From positions 1 to 64,000 of the forward strand of contig JAQTLP010000008.1 in NCBI GenBank assembly GCA_028714855.1: DNA of 64,000 bases, in the 5' to 3' direction. The notes under the pieces were generated by a model. It was not told the origin of the DNA. It worked only from the letters and a program-made list of their open reading frames with translations, and ran no database searches. The DNA comes from Phycisphaerae bacterium (lineage in GTDB: Bacteria > Planctomycetota > Phycisphaerae > Sedimentisphaerales > Anaerobacaceae). Of this stretch, positions 36,281 through 44,721 are shown in pieces (position 1 is the first letter of the stretch; each line of letters starts with the position of its first letter). The translations under genes were made by a program, and so were the position numbers.

Positions 36281-36325
36281 GTGAATGGGTGAATGGGTGA
36301 ATGGGTGAATGGGTGAATGGGTGAA
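36281..36325. repeat. 8-bp tandem repeat (GTGAATGG), five copies plus partial
   Basis: Five exact units of GTGAATGG run from 36281 to 36320, followed by GTGAA. No unique spacers are present, so this is not CRISPR. On the minus strand it reads CCATTCAC repeats. Confidence 0.9.
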
Positions 36326-36507
36326 AGCATATCTCGCCGGAGAAATCCGCCAGAGGTGGATAAATTTTTTGAGTGCAGGTTTGCCTAAATTGACACCGCT
36401 GAGGCGCAGAGAGCAGAGAGTATATTAGTATGTGCGTATATGCGTATATACTAATGTCGTGACTAAACAATCTGAGGGTTTAAAAATGAGGGATTTGAAA
36501 TTGGGTT

Positions 36508-36590
36508 TCCTGTTCCCGGTCCCCGGCCAAAGACATGCTGGGGCAGGCAAGAGAGCAACCTCCGGGGATCTGCGCTATGCTGCGACGGGA
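36508..36590. repeat. Dispersed repeat, copy A
   Basis: It shares blocks in the same order with 39391-39450: CCTGTTC-CGG, CGGCCAA, and CGGGGAT-T-CGCT--GCT-CGA. It is longer in the middle (CCGGCCAAAGACATGCTGGG and more). It translates as spurious short ORFs in any frame and has no gene of its own. It lies left of the TcmP cassette. Confidence 0.5.
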
Positions 36591-36813
36591 AAATTTGGCG
36601 TCCGCCTGTCTTTTTATCAATGCACGAAAAAACATAGGGAATAAATAGGGACAGCAACCGTTTTTGGTGTGCAAGTTGCCTAAGTTAGCAATCTTTTAGA
36701 CATTGACAGGGAATAAAAGTGGGGTAGAATGGAGAGAGCGACAGCGGAGAATAAGCATCGCGGGATTAGTCGCTTTTGGGCACAAATTTGCACATATAGT
36801 TAGATTATAAAAA

Positions 36814-37917
36814 ATGAGCGCAAAAGATTTACACAATGAATCATTTACCGAAGAAACAATTACCAAATTAGAGATTTTTGAAAAATATTTAGAATCGTGG
36901 CTTCCAGTCGCTATCCAATCCCCTTCTATCAAAGAAATAAACATTTGCGATTTCTTTGCTGGTGCCGGCAAAGATGTTGATGGCATAAAAGGTACTCCAT
37001 TAAGAATAATCGATGTTATTAAGAAGTTTAAAAATAGTATTATAGAAAATGAGTTGCGAATACATATTTTATATAATGATGACAAACGAGTAAAATGCGA
37101 ACAGCTCAGAGATTTAATTGAGCAGGAGCAAAAAAGCACGGGTGATTTAGATAATTATTTAGAAATTGAATTTTTCAATCAAGACTTCAAAGAACTTTTT
37201 AATAGCAAAAAAACTTTATTAAAAAACAATTTCAACTTGTTCTTTCTCGACCAATCTGGGGTTAAGCAAATCACAGAAGACATATTCTTGGAGTTGGCGA
37301 ATTTTCCCACAACCGACTTTATATTTTTTGTTTCTTCGTCGTATTTCAAGAGATTTGCCTCTGACCCGAGTTTTCAAAAGCATTTCCCGGATATTAATTT
37401 GCAAGATATCTCTATGGCGAAACAAACGGAAATGCACAAACTGATTCTTCAATACTACAGAGGCAAAATACCGAGCGGGAGCGAGGTAAAACTTTATCCA
37501 TTTACAATTAAAAAAGGGGCAAATGTATATGGTCTGATTTTCGGAACAAAACATCCTCTTGGAGTTGATAAGTTTCTGAAGATAGCTTGGAAGAAAAACG
37601 CACTTAATGGAGTTGCTAATTTCGATATTGATGATGACTGGCAAGCAAAGCAAATGGTTTTATTCGGACAAAAGAAATTGTCGAAGATAGAAAAGTATGA
37701 GCATGAATTAGAAAAATATATACTGTCTAAAAAGGAAATCTCAAATATCGAATTATTCGATTATACTCTTGAAAATGGTCATATTGGAGCACACACCGTA
37801 GAAGTTTTAAAAAGATTAAAGAAAAATAATAAAATAGAGTATGAGGGTCATCCGTGTATAAGTTATGATAAGTGTTATAAGGAAAGGAAGCCGAATCGCT
37901 TTAAGATAAAATCATGA
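36814..37917 (+). CDS. tcmP: Three-Cys-motif partner protein TcmP
   Basis: A 367-residue protein matching the TcmP family, named for its constant pairing with a three-Cys-motif protein. Near the N terminus DFFAGAGKD (46-54) with a following KGTPLR resembles motif I of SAM-binding folds. FFLDQSG (143-149) sits where a methyltransferase-like motif IV would be. The last 70 residues look like a winged helix. Biochemical function is not established to my knowledge. The gene is clearly more AT-rich than its neighbours. No ribosome binding site precedes the ATG; TTATAAA lies directly before it, so the transcript may be leaderless. The stop overlaps the next start as ATGA. Confidence 0.82.
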   Translation: MSAKDLHNESFTEETITKLEIFEKYLESWLPVAIQSPSIKEINICDFFAGAGKDVDGIKGTPLRIIDVIKKFKNSIIENELRIHILYNDDKRVKCEQLRDLIEQEQKSTGDLDNYLEIEFFNQDFKELFNSKKTLLKNNFNLFFLDQSGVKQITEDIFLELANFPTTDFIFFVSSSYFKRFASDPSFQKHFPDINLQDISMAKQTEMHKLILQYYRGKIPSGSEVKLYPFTIKKGANVYGLIFGTKHPLGVDKFLKIAWKKNALNGVANFDIDDDWQAKQMVLFGQKKLSKIEKYEHELEKYILSKKEISNIELFDYTLENGHIGAHTVEVLKRLKKNNKIEYEGHPCISYDKCYKERKPNRFKIKS

Positions 37918-38642
37918 AGAAAAGTAAAATTGAATGGACAGAATCGACGTGGAATCCTGTTACGGGATGCTCGGAAATTAGCGCAGGGTGCAAAAACTGC
38001 TATGCCAAGAGAATGGCTCTAAGATTGCAAGCGATGGGTCAGCCGAATTACCGCAACGGCTTTAGAGTAACCTGTCATTCAAAATCGCTCGATTTACCAT
38101 TAAGCTGGAAAAAACCTCAGATGATCTTTGTAAATTCCATGAGCGACCTTTTTCATGTTAAAGTTCCCTGTGAATTTATATCTAAAATTTTCGATGTTAT
38201 GAGCCGGACACAGCAGCACATTTATCAATTCTTAACCAAAAGAGCTGAACGGCTGGCGGAGTTATCAGATTTAATGCCGTGGTCAAAAAACGTATGGGCG
38301 GGAGTTACGGTAGAGGCAACAGAATATAAATACAGGATAGAACTTTTACGACAAACAAAAGCTAATATTAAATTTTTATCTTTAGAACCTTTGCTGGAAG
38401 ATCTCGGGAAATTAGAATTGACCGGGGTTGACTGGGTCATAACAGGCGGAGAATCTGGGCCTGGCGCAAGACCAATAAATGCGGATTGGGTCAGAAATAT
38501 CAGAGAACAGTGCATAGAGCAAAATGTCCCATTTTTCTTTAAACAATGGGGTGGAATAAATAAGAAGAAAAATGGCAGATTATTAGATGGTCAAACATGG
38601 GATGAGATGCCTAAAAAAGCAGTTGAAGTTCTGTGCGCATAA
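37914..38642 (+). CDS. DUF5131/phage Gp37-Gp68 three-Cys-motif protein
   Basis: A 242-residue protein of the DUF5131 (phage Gp37/Gp68) type. The defining cysteines are Cys19, Cys26 and Cys29, in GCSEISAGCKNCYA (C-x6-C-x2-C), which suggests an iron-sulfur or zinc site. Further family blocks are MIFVNSMSDLFH, FLTKRAERL, VWAGVTVE, SLEPLLEDL, WVITGGESGPGARP and FFFKQWGG. A radical-SAM-like fold has been suggested by the cysteine cluster; I cannot test it here. It is translationally coupled to tcmP, is equally AT-rich, and is the third-last gene before the T2SS operon. Homologues occur in phages and mobile regions, which fits the accessory look of this patch. Confidence 0.85.
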   Translation: MKKSKIEWTESTWNPVTGCSEISAGCKNCYAKRMALRLQAMGQPNYRNGFRVTCHSKSLDLPLSWKKPQMIFVNSMSDLFHVKVPCEFISKIFDVMSRTQQHIYQFLTKRAERLAELSDLMPWSKNVWAGVTVEATEYKYRIELLRQTKANIKFLSLEPLLEDLGKLELTGVDWVITGGESGPGARPINADWVRNIREQCIEQNVPFFFKQWGGINKKKNGRLLDGQTWDEMPKKAVEVLCA

Positions 38643-38845
38643 ATGTGAGTTGGAATCTACAATAACACTCCAATAAATCCTTGTAAAAAATCTTGCACAG
38701 TGTTTACGAGGGGTGTTGGTAAAAATCAATCAAAATCGCAGGTAGCTGGACAGCAAAAAGGGGGAATTTGCCAAGAAACGAAGCGGAGAGGATGAGGGAC
38801 GAGGGACGATTGAGGACGGTCGATGCGGCGGTTGGGGGAATTTAC

Positions 38846-38874
38846 TTGATTTTTGGGGACAGGCGCGGTATAAT
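38846..38874 (+). promoter_or_regulatory. Promoter for the small membrane protein gene
   Basis: TTGATT (38846-38851), a 17-base spacer and a perfect TATAAT (38869-38874). GGGAG follows at 38901-38905, before the ATG at 38914. The rest of the 271-base gap after the DUF5131 gene holds GAGGGAC-type short repeats near 38793-38812 and nothing else recognisable. Confidence 0.65.
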
Positions 38875-38913
38875 TATGCCGTTTTAGATGTGCGATAATG
38901 CGGGAGCCAAGTT

Positions 38914-39351
38914 ATGAAAAAACTTGTGTTTTTACTCGTGTTTCTTTTTCCTGCCGCAATAGCACTGGCTAATCCGAGAGCTAATCCTTTTCCCATGGAT
39001 TGGCTTAAATCCACCATTTTTTACGGTTCATGCTTTGGTGTGGAAGTGCTTCTGGTCGCAACCATATTATTCTTCTGCCATATGTCGATAGTACCGCTGC
39101 TGATTACCTTATTTATAGGCAACCTTTTGATATACTTTTTTATATTCCAGCCCGTCCTTGAGGCGACAGAGAATGTTCTTGTCTCGGAGGCGGTGATAGT
39201 TTTTGTCGATGGTGTTTTCATTAAAATACTAAGCTTGTTCGACGCCTTTCAACTGGATGATTTCAAGGGATTGAAATGGATAACCGCATTTATAATCGCG
39301 GCGGCAGGCAATCTTCTTTCATACTATTCCGGCATAGTCATCGGAGGGTAA
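38914..39351 (+). CDS. Small multi-pass membrane protein, unknown
   Basis: A 145-residue hydrophobic protein. After a signal-like first helix (1-19, cleavable at ALANP) there are three or four more membrane segments (about 32-58, 58-80, 88-108 and 125-143). The sequence is rich in Phe, Ile and Leu, with a single conserved-looking loop, SLFDAFQLDDFKGLKW. I do not recognise a family. It has its own good promoter and ribosome binding site. It sits between the TcmP cassette and the T2SS operon, and a copy of the dispersed repeat follows it. Confidence 0.6.
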   Translation: MKKLVFLLVFLFPAAIALANPRANPFPMDWLKSTIFYGSCFGVEVLLVATILFFCHMSIVPLLITLFIGNLLIYFFIFQPVLEATENVLVSEAVIVFVDGVFIKILSLFDAFQLDDFKGLKWITAFIIAAAGNLLSYYSGIVIGG

Positions 39352-39362
39352 ATTGACTCCGG

Positions 39363-39450
39363 ATCCCCGACAGAAAAGCAAGTAAGCATGGGTCCCCTGT
39401 TCTCGGCCAAGGGAGCAGCGCTCGGGGATTTTCGCTGCGCTACGAGACGC
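39363..39450. repeat. Dispersed repeat, copy B, with 8-bp inverted repeat
   Basis: ATCCCCGA (39363-39370) is the exact inverse of TCGGGGAT (39422-39429). The segment 39391-39450 shares ordered blocks with copy A at 36508-36590. It lies between the membrane protein gene and the end of the T2SS operon, so the two copies bracket 36.6-39.4 kb. Confidence 0.5.
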
Positions 39451-39453
39451 AGC

Positions 39454-39954
39454 TCAATAATAATACTTGAAATCGAGGTCGATGTCCCAGGTGTCTGGCA
39501 GGCCTTTCTTTTTGGTCAGTTTGACCTGCGAACACTGGAGATTGGCCCAGCGAATCTGGACCGTGGAAAGGAATTTGGCGAATTTGGTTATGTCAATGCC
39601 CTTGAGAGTGACCTTGGCACTTTGGCTTTTCTGGCCCGCGGTGGTCAGCATTACTCCGGAACTAAGCCTGTAACCGGACGGCGGGATTCCGCATAAAGCG
39701 GCTGTTTTATCCATGGCATTGGCGTAATCAAATTCAGCGGCGGGGTTATTGGCGTCGGCGAATTTGACCCTGTCAGGGTCGAGAGCCAAAATCTCGGTCA
39801 TTATGTTCTGGCCCTTGTCGTATTGCGATTTTTCAACCTCCCATTTATGCTCGGCGGCAGGCAAAGATACGCCCCAAATAAGCAACGGCCACAAGGCCGC
39901 CAAGGCAGGGGCGAGTATATAATACAGAGCCGGATTCTTGAAAATATCTTTCAT
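39454..39954 (-). CDS. gspM: Type II secretion protein M (GspM-like)
   Basis: The last gene of the T2SS operon. The 166-residue product has one membrane helix (about 10-30) and a small periplasmic domain with ferredoxin-like beta-alpha alternation. That matches GspM, which with GspL forms the inner-membrane platform. Sequence similarity is low, as usual for GspM, and the call leans on size, topology and position directly after gspL (16 bases). A PilO-like protein has the same outline. Confidence 0.6.
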   Translation of the reverse strand: MKDIFKNPALYYILAPALAALWPLLIWGVSLPAAEHKWEVEKSQYDKGQNIMTEILALDPDRVKFADANNPAAEFDYANAMDKTAALCGIPPSGYRLSSGVMLTTAGQKSQSAKVTLKGIDITKFAKFLSTVQIRWANLQCSQVKLTKKKGLPDTWDIDLDFKYYY

Positions 39955-39970
39955 AGTAACTTATCCTTGT

Positions 39971-41413
39971 CTACTTCTTAGGTTCAACAGTTATGCTGAA
40001 ATTATCCCGGCCTCCTTTGGCATCGAGGTTCTGCTGCGTTATGTCCAGGCTGCTTTGCCTGATTGCATCGAACAGCTTGAGCGTGTTTCCCCGGCTGGCG
40101 GTATCGCCTGTAATACGAATGGTTTTGGCGGCAATGGTAATCGAATCTACATTTAAGTTAGTCTGCTCGGCGCATTTGTTAAAGGCCTCGAGCACGAGGG
40201 TCAGTTTAGCGGATATGGCCTCTTCGCCTGTAACGCTTAACAGGCCTTTCCTGACATTTTCGATGCGTCTTAATTCGCCCTCGAGTTTTTTTACAGGGCT
40301 GGTTTTGTCCGGCGGCTTTTTGCCGAACATAACAGCGGCGTATTGTTTTTCGAATTTCTTATAGAGCTGATTGCGGTAACTATTCTGCTGCCACAACTGC
40401 ATCTGGAAATACAATCCCGCGGCGAGCATAAGAACGACCGCGGATATGCTCGAAACTTTCATTGCTTTCTGCAGGCGGACTTTTTTGCCCTGATAGGGGG
40501 AAAAATCGCTGCGGAAATTTACGCTATGGGCTTTTTCCAAATGGGACAAAGCGGCGCCATAAGCAATCACAAAACCAACGGGGCCGGCGCAATCGGCCAA
40601 GGCCTCCGGGGCGGTCGCGGCAGCGGCAATCAAATCTATCGGGCTGACCTCGATGGTGAGCCGATTGCTAAGCTGCGGGCAATCCACGGAGCCGGTGGAA
40701 TCGAAAACTTTGACGCTGTTTACCGGCTTATCGCCCGAAAGTAAAGCGGCGGTCATCGGGACTTCTCTGGCGAGCAGGTCGTTTCTATTCTGTCCGGACC
40801 TGACGAGGAACGTCCGCATAGCCAGCGCTGCCCGCGATTGCGAAAAGGCCAAAAAGTAGCCACTCGAATCTGAAAGGACGCAGAAAAGAGGGTGCGAATC
40901 CGGAGGCAAGGACAGGGTCTGCGAAATAAATCTCGAAAGGCAATTAACATCTGGTTCAATGGTTACGGGGTCGATGTTATTAGTCTGCAAAGCAGTGAGA
41001 ATATCAGACAATTGCTTCTTCTTGGCGGTGAAGACGGTCAGCGACGAGCCGGCGGGACTATCTGAAGTTACTTTGAAAGCTATCGCAAGGTCGGTTATGT
41101 CCATACCGAGAACTTCTTCGGCGTCGAACCTGATGGTCGCAGCGATTTGCTTAGGGTCGTTAAACTTACTGCGGACGCTATGCTGCATAAATATCGAACA
41201 GTCCAGAGCGACAGCGGCCTCGGAGAATTTCCATTCCCTTTTGGTACAGCCCTCGGTGATGAGTCGGGCCAACTCCTGCGGCGTCTGCTGCTGCGTTTCT
41301 TCGACAGCAACACTGAAGCAGCCTAAGACGGCTCTGCCGCTGAGACAAACAACGGTCGCAGAGCTTTTGCTTAAATAAATCCCTAAATAGTTCTGAGTTT
41401 CCACTTCGAGCAA
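39971..41413 (-). CDS. gspL: Type II secretion protein L (GspL/PilM-like)
   Basis: A 480-residue platform protein. Residues 1-300 are an actin-like PilM/GspL cytoplasmic domain (start NYLGIYLSKSSATVV). One transmembrane helix lies at about 318-338, followed by a coiled segment and a periplasmic ferredoxin-like domain (about 400-478). This is the GspL plan, equal to PilM fused to PilN. In the T2SS it links the GspE ATPase to GspM and GspC. It begins 19 bases after the gspK stop. The ATPase-fold residues are degenerate, as usual in GspL. Confidence 0.78.
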   Translation of the reverse strand: MLEVETQNYLGIYLSKSSATVVCLSGRAVLGCFSVAVEETQQQTPQELARLITEGCTKREWKFSEAAVALDCSIFMQHSVRSKFNDPKQIAATIRFDAEEVLGMDITDLAIAFKVTSDSPAGSSLTVFTAKKKQLSDILTALQTNNIDPVTIEPDVNCLSRFISQTLSLPPDSHPLFCVLSDSSGYFLAFSQSRAALAMRTFLVRSGQNRNDLLAREVPMTAALLSGDKPVNSVKVFDSTGSVDCPQLSNRLTIEVSPIDLIAAAATAPEALADCAGPVGFVIAYGAALSHLEKAHSVNFRSDFSPYQGKKVRLQKAMKVSSISAVVLMLAAGLYFQMQLWQQNSYRNQLYKKFEKQYAAVMFGKKPPDKTSPVKKLEGELRRIENVRKGLLSVTGEEAISAKLTLVLEAFNKCAEQTNLNVDSITIAAKTIRITGDTASRGNTLKLFDAIRQSSLDITQQNLDAKGGRDNFSITVEPKK

Positions 41414-41432
41414 ACTCCTAAAAGCCGGCCTT

Positions 41433-42737
41433 TCAGCCGGAGATTACGGCGATTTTTTCCAACTTTTTGCCTTGTTTTGTTATAGCTATAACGGTCGACG
41501 CTTCCGCCACTCCGCTTACCACGGTTATTCTAACAGTGAAAAACGTGCTGGCTGTTGTGATATATTTCTCACATTTTCCTATCGAATCGGAGTACCTAAA
41601 AAGCGTCCTTTTCAAATCTTCTATATCGGTAAAAGGTTTTATTCGTCTACGCTGTATAATTTCTTCGGCGATTTTATCAGCATCACCGCCGAAAGTAAAA
41701 GCAACTTCGAGCACCTGCCGAGGGGCGGTATTAATATTGACCCTGTTCGAAGCCCACAAACCCATATATTTCAGGGCCGATTCTTTTCTGTTCTCACTTA
41801 GTATTGTCGGCATAGCAAGGGTTTCAGTATCAATTAATGAACTATGAAAAATTTTCGCAAAATCGGCACTGTGGACGGAGGCGGGCGCGGTAGTTGTCCG
41901 GACTGTCCGCCTTTGGACGGTTCTTCTACCTTTACGTCCTGTTGACGATACTGTTCTCCTCTCCTCGCTTATTGTTACCGGTTCAAAGTCAAGTTTGAAC
42001 GTTTTTATTTTACCTATCTCCTTCAGCTCCTTTTTTAGCGAATCAACCCTGACACTATTGACATCCATCCACTCGCAGAAAGTTTCGAACCCCGCTGAGG
42101 CTTCGCGATGGACTCTTTCTTCTCCTTCATCGGCAAGCAGCATCCAGCCGAGGGGATATTTCGCATTTTCATCTTCAATTTCAATTCTGACTTTGGCAGA
42201 ACCAATCTCGAATTCAAGCGGCTCGAACACGAACGGCCAAGGCGGACCATACGGGCCGCGCACTATCAGCAAATTAGGGTCATTAAAATCGGTGACACCA
42301 CTAGTATCATCAGCTTCACTGACGTCGTTGATGTCGTTGATGTCGTTGATATCCTTGATGTCACGCTTATCATCGAAGCTCTTGGCTCTGCTGTAAGTCT
42401 CGCCTTCGGCAGCAAACTCTGCCAAAAGTTCCTTGTATTCAACCTCGCTAAGGGTAAATAAATCCGAAAAATCCGGCTCATTCGGACGTTCAATCAATTG
42501 CGGCATATTAACATCCTGCAATTCAGCAAGTGCATACCGCGCCGCCGAGTTACAACCGTAGCGGGCAGCCTGATAATCTACGATATACTGCTCGCGATGC
42601 CGCTGGGCGGCAAGGCGGCTGCTCAAGGTATAACCAAGCGCCGAAAGCATAACCAGCAGCACTAATGTCACCAAAAGCACGATGCCGGGGCGATTTCGAC
42701 GGTCGCTGCAATTATTTAGGCTTTTGTTCCACATCAC
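41433..42737 (-). CDS. gspK: Type II secretion minor pseudopilin K
   Basis: A large minor pseudopilin (434 residues), part of the tip complex of the pseudopilus with I and J. The prepilin-like site is RPG/IVLLVTLVLLVML. The usual Glu at position +5 is missing, which is the mark of GspK. A GspK-type helical domain follows, with VNINTAPRQVLEVAF and a helix-hairpin-helix-like TDIEDLKRTLF. An odd insertion near residues 125-150 is a tripeptide repeat, DINDINDINDV, encoded at about 42319-42369. The start overlaps the gspJ stop by four bases. Confidence 0.85.
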   Translation of the reverse strand: MMWNKSLNNCSDRRNRPGIVLLVTLVLLVMLSALGYTLSSRLAAQRHREQYIVDYQAARYGCNSAARYALAELQDVNMPQLIERPNEPDFSDLFTLSEVEYKELLAEFAAEGETYSRAKSFDDKRDIKDINDINDINDVSEADDTSGVTDFNDPNLLIVRGPYGPPWPFVFEPLEFEIGSAKVRIEIEDENAKYPLGWMLLADEGEERVHREASAGFETFCEWMDVNSVRVDSLKKELKEIGKIKTFKLDFEPVTISEERRTVSSTGRKGRRTVQRRTVRTTTAPASVHSADFAKIFHSSLIDTETLAMPTILSENRKESALKYMGLWASNRVNINTAPRQVLEVAFTFGGDADKIAEEIIQRRRIKPFTDIEDLKRTLFRYSDSIGKCEKYITTASTFFTVRITVVSGVAEASTVIAITKQGKKLEKIAVISG

Positions 42738-43453
42738 CTTTTTTTCTCTTCACCTTCTTTTTTTGCAAATACGAATTTGTTCGCCCTGGTTCGGTCAATC
42801 GCCATATTTCTTACGATTTTTTCATTCTCCGGTATATCGAGGACGCCGGTCAGGGTCTTAAACGGCTCGGCAAAAGAAATAGTTACCACAATGCCGGGAG
42901 GCAACGAATCGCTCGTCCAGTCATCCTTAAGTTCTTCACCAACGGGGACCTGTATCTTAAAAAAAGTAACGCCGGTGCAAATCGGCACAAAGAGCTCTCT
43001 CTCCCAATCTTCCTTCTGCTCGTCAAGCAGCTTATCTTCCATCGCAATTCCACTATGACTGCGATATAAGACAAGACCGTTAGCATCGTTATCATAGTTT
43101 GTCTGCCAAACGATTTCTTCAAATGTTCGTTTTTGGTTTCTGTCGTTATAAATAGTCTTTAAAATCGTAAGGCGGGCGGTCGAGAAACCGTTTTCAAATT
43201 TATTCTCCACAGTAATTTTCGTATCGGACGGCGCAGCTGTCCTGTCGAGGTCTTCGGTAATGCGCTGCAGAACTTCGAAGGGCAGCCTGGAACTATCAAG
43301 CTTGCGCGTAATCGCAGCGGCGCTGGTTTCCGCCCGGTTGTAAATACCCAGGACCGCGACTAAAACCATCGCCCCTATCGCCATCGCCACAAGCACCTCA
43401 GCCAGCGAAAAACCGCTGCGACGACCGTATATTTTATAAGAAATAATCTTCAT
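42734..43453 (-). CDS. gspJ: Type II secretion minor pseudopilin J
   Basis: A 239-residue pseudopilin. Prepilin peptidase site RSG/FSLAEVLVAMAIGAMV with Glu at +5 and a long hydrophobic helix. The rest is the globular domain expected for GspJ (residues about 40-239) and ends in a basic tail, KKEGEEKKR. Its position between I and K supports the letter. The start has only a weak ribosome binding site, so translation may depend on coupling. Confidence 0.8.
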   Translation of the reverse strand: MKIISYKIYGRRSGFSLAEVLVAMAIGAMVLVAVLGIYNRAETSAAAITRKLDSSRLPFEVLQRITEDLDRTAAPSDTKITVENKFENGFSTARLTILKTIYNDRNQKRTFEEIVWQTNYDNDANGLVLYRSHSGIAMEDKLLDEQKEDWERELFVPICTGVTFFKIQVPVGEELKDDWTSDSLPPGIVVTISFAEPFKTLTGVLDIPENEKIVRNMAIDRTRANKFVFAKKEGEEKKR

Positions 43454-43475
43454 ACCAATGAAAACGAATTTATTA

Positions 43476-44135
43476 TCAGGGACACTCTTTCAAGTATCTA
43501 ATAATCTCCTCAGTGGTCGGCCTGCCGGGAGTAGCGGCCTTCATAAGACACCTAACACTTTCACAGAAAGGCAAGGTGTCACAATCCACATCCGACTCGG
43601 ACAGCGACTCGTTAAGCTCGGCTTTCAACAAGTTCGGATCGAACGGTTCATTTGGCTCGCTTATATCGTTCGGCTCATTCAACTCAGACAGCCCAGATAT
43701 CTTTTGTTTAAGCATTTCAAGCAATTGCTCCTTCGTCAAACTGGTTAACCAGTGCGTCAGCTCAATCGTCTGCGCCTCGCCTTCCACATCAGTATATTCA
43801 GCAGAGCAAATTCCTCTGACCCATAACTGCTCCTGGCCCATTACCGCCGGTTCATAAAACATCTCAACGGCAGTCTGCCATTTAATTTCTGGATACTTGT
43901 CGCTGCTGCCATACTCAACCGTCTCCTCAACCGCATCCTTGGACAAAAGGGTTTCCATATTATCTCGCGCGACCTCAAAGGCCTGCATACGCAGCGACGA
44001 ATCTGCGGCCGAGGCCATACAGCGGTTTATAACAACCAGCACACTCGAACTGATAAGCGCGAGTATAATCAAAGCAGTGACAACTTCCACCAGACTAAAA
44101 GCCGGTAATAAAATTTGTTTAGAACGGCACTTCAT
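43476..44135 (-). CDS. gspI: Type II secretion minor pseudopilin I
   Basis: A 219-residue pseudopilin with the site LPA/FSLVEVVTALIILALI: Glu at +5 is present, but the residue before the cut is Ala instead of the usual Gly. The C-terminal domain carries an Asn-Glu-Pro-Asn-rich insertion, SELNEPNDISEPNEPFDPN (about 142-160), of the kind seen in other proteins of this window. The assignment to I, rather than another minor pseudopilin, rests on gene order. It overlaps gspH by 17 bases. Confidence 0.72.
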   Translation of the reverse strand: MKCRSKQILLPAFSLVEVVTALIILALISSSVLVVINRCMASAADSSLRMQAFEVARDNMETLLSKDAVEETVEYGSSDKYPEIKWQTAVEMFYEPAVMGQEQLWVRGICSAEYTDVEGEAQTIELTHWLTSLTKEQLLEMLKQKISGLSELNEPNDISEPNEPFDPNLLKAELNESLSESDVDCDTLPFCESVRCLMKAATPGRPTTEEIIRYLKECP

Positions 44136-44721
44136 CTTGTCTTTTCGGCATTAAAGGTTCGACATCTCCTTCCCGCAATATAACAATTCTGCTCAGGCGG
44201 TTAACTACTACCGAATACGGCTGTTCGTCCCCATCGAGCAGAACAATCTTTCCGCCGGCCTGCCAACCTGTGCGACCTGCGCGAAAAAACGCCTTTTGAT
44301 GCTCTTCGTCGGTGCTGACAAGGTCGTCGAACAGAACAGAAACAATCCTGCAATTCGCACCAAAATTATTTTTTACGATAATCTCTTCCTCCAGAACATC
44401 CGACGGCAACTGGGGCGAAGTAATCTGGCGAAGCGTATAGCTCTGCTCTGTAATGTCAATAATAACTTCGTATCTTTTATCGCTTTCAGCCGCGGCGCTG
44501 GCAGCCATCTGCATTGTCGAGACAAGCTCACCGGCCTGAACCTTAAAGGTACTTTTTCTAAGCCACCCTGAAAGATTCGTAACTGCTAAAAGCACAAACA
44601 GAGAAATTATCAAAACCACCACCACCAGCTCAGTAAACGTAAAGCCGCGTCTGGTATTACGTATTGTGTATTGCCCGCGCAGGGCGCAATCAGTATGCAT
44701 CAGTGCTGTACAAGTCGGCAT
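44119..44721 (-). CDS. gspH: Type II secretion minor pseudopilin H
   Basis: A 200-residue pseudopilin with site RRG/FTFTELVVVVLIISLF (Glu at +5). I place the start at the ATG 44721 because GGTGAGG lies six bases upstream; this start lies inside the end of gspG. A GTG at 44754 and an ATG at 44700 are weaker choices. The globular part has the GspH beta-sandwich look, with LDGDEQPYSVVVNRLSR near the end. It follows gspG and precedes gspI, in standard order. Confidence 0.8.
   Translation of the reverse strand: MPTCTALMHTDCALRGQYTIRNTRRGFTFTELVVVVLIISLFVLLAVTNLSGWLRKSTFKVQAGELVSTMQMAASAAAESDKRYEVIIDITEQSYTLRQITSPQLPSDVLEEEIIVKNNFGANCRIVSVLFDDLVSTDEEHQKAFFRAGRTGWQAGGKIVLLDGDEQPYSVVVNRLSRIVILREGDVEPLMPKRQDEVPF

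Larger units (their letters stand above)
35777..36813. other. Repeat-rich non-coding stretch of about 1 kb
   Basis: No credible gene is present. The frames open here are short, lack ribosome binding sites, and translate repeats (for example HPFTHSPIH on the minus strand). It contains a hairpin (35798-35831), a T-rich stem (36008-36037), an 8-bp tandem repeat (36281-36325) and one copy of a dispersed repeat (36508-36590). Runs such as GGTAAATAGGGTAA and AATGGTAAAAAATGAG around 36180-36240 are simple-sequence-like. The stretch ends at the AT-rich TcmP cassette. Confidence 0.7.

Noticed and set aside
36281-36325. Possible CRISPR array
   Set aside because: The units are only 8 bp and directly abut with no unique spacers; it is a simple tandem repeat.
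36432-36644. Small plus-strand gene of 70 codons
   Set aside because: No ribosome binding site; the translation covers the dispersed repeat and changes character within it.
39388-39696. 102-codon plus-strand frame over the gspM end
   Set aside because: It begins in the dispersed repeat and then runs antisense to gspM; no independent support.
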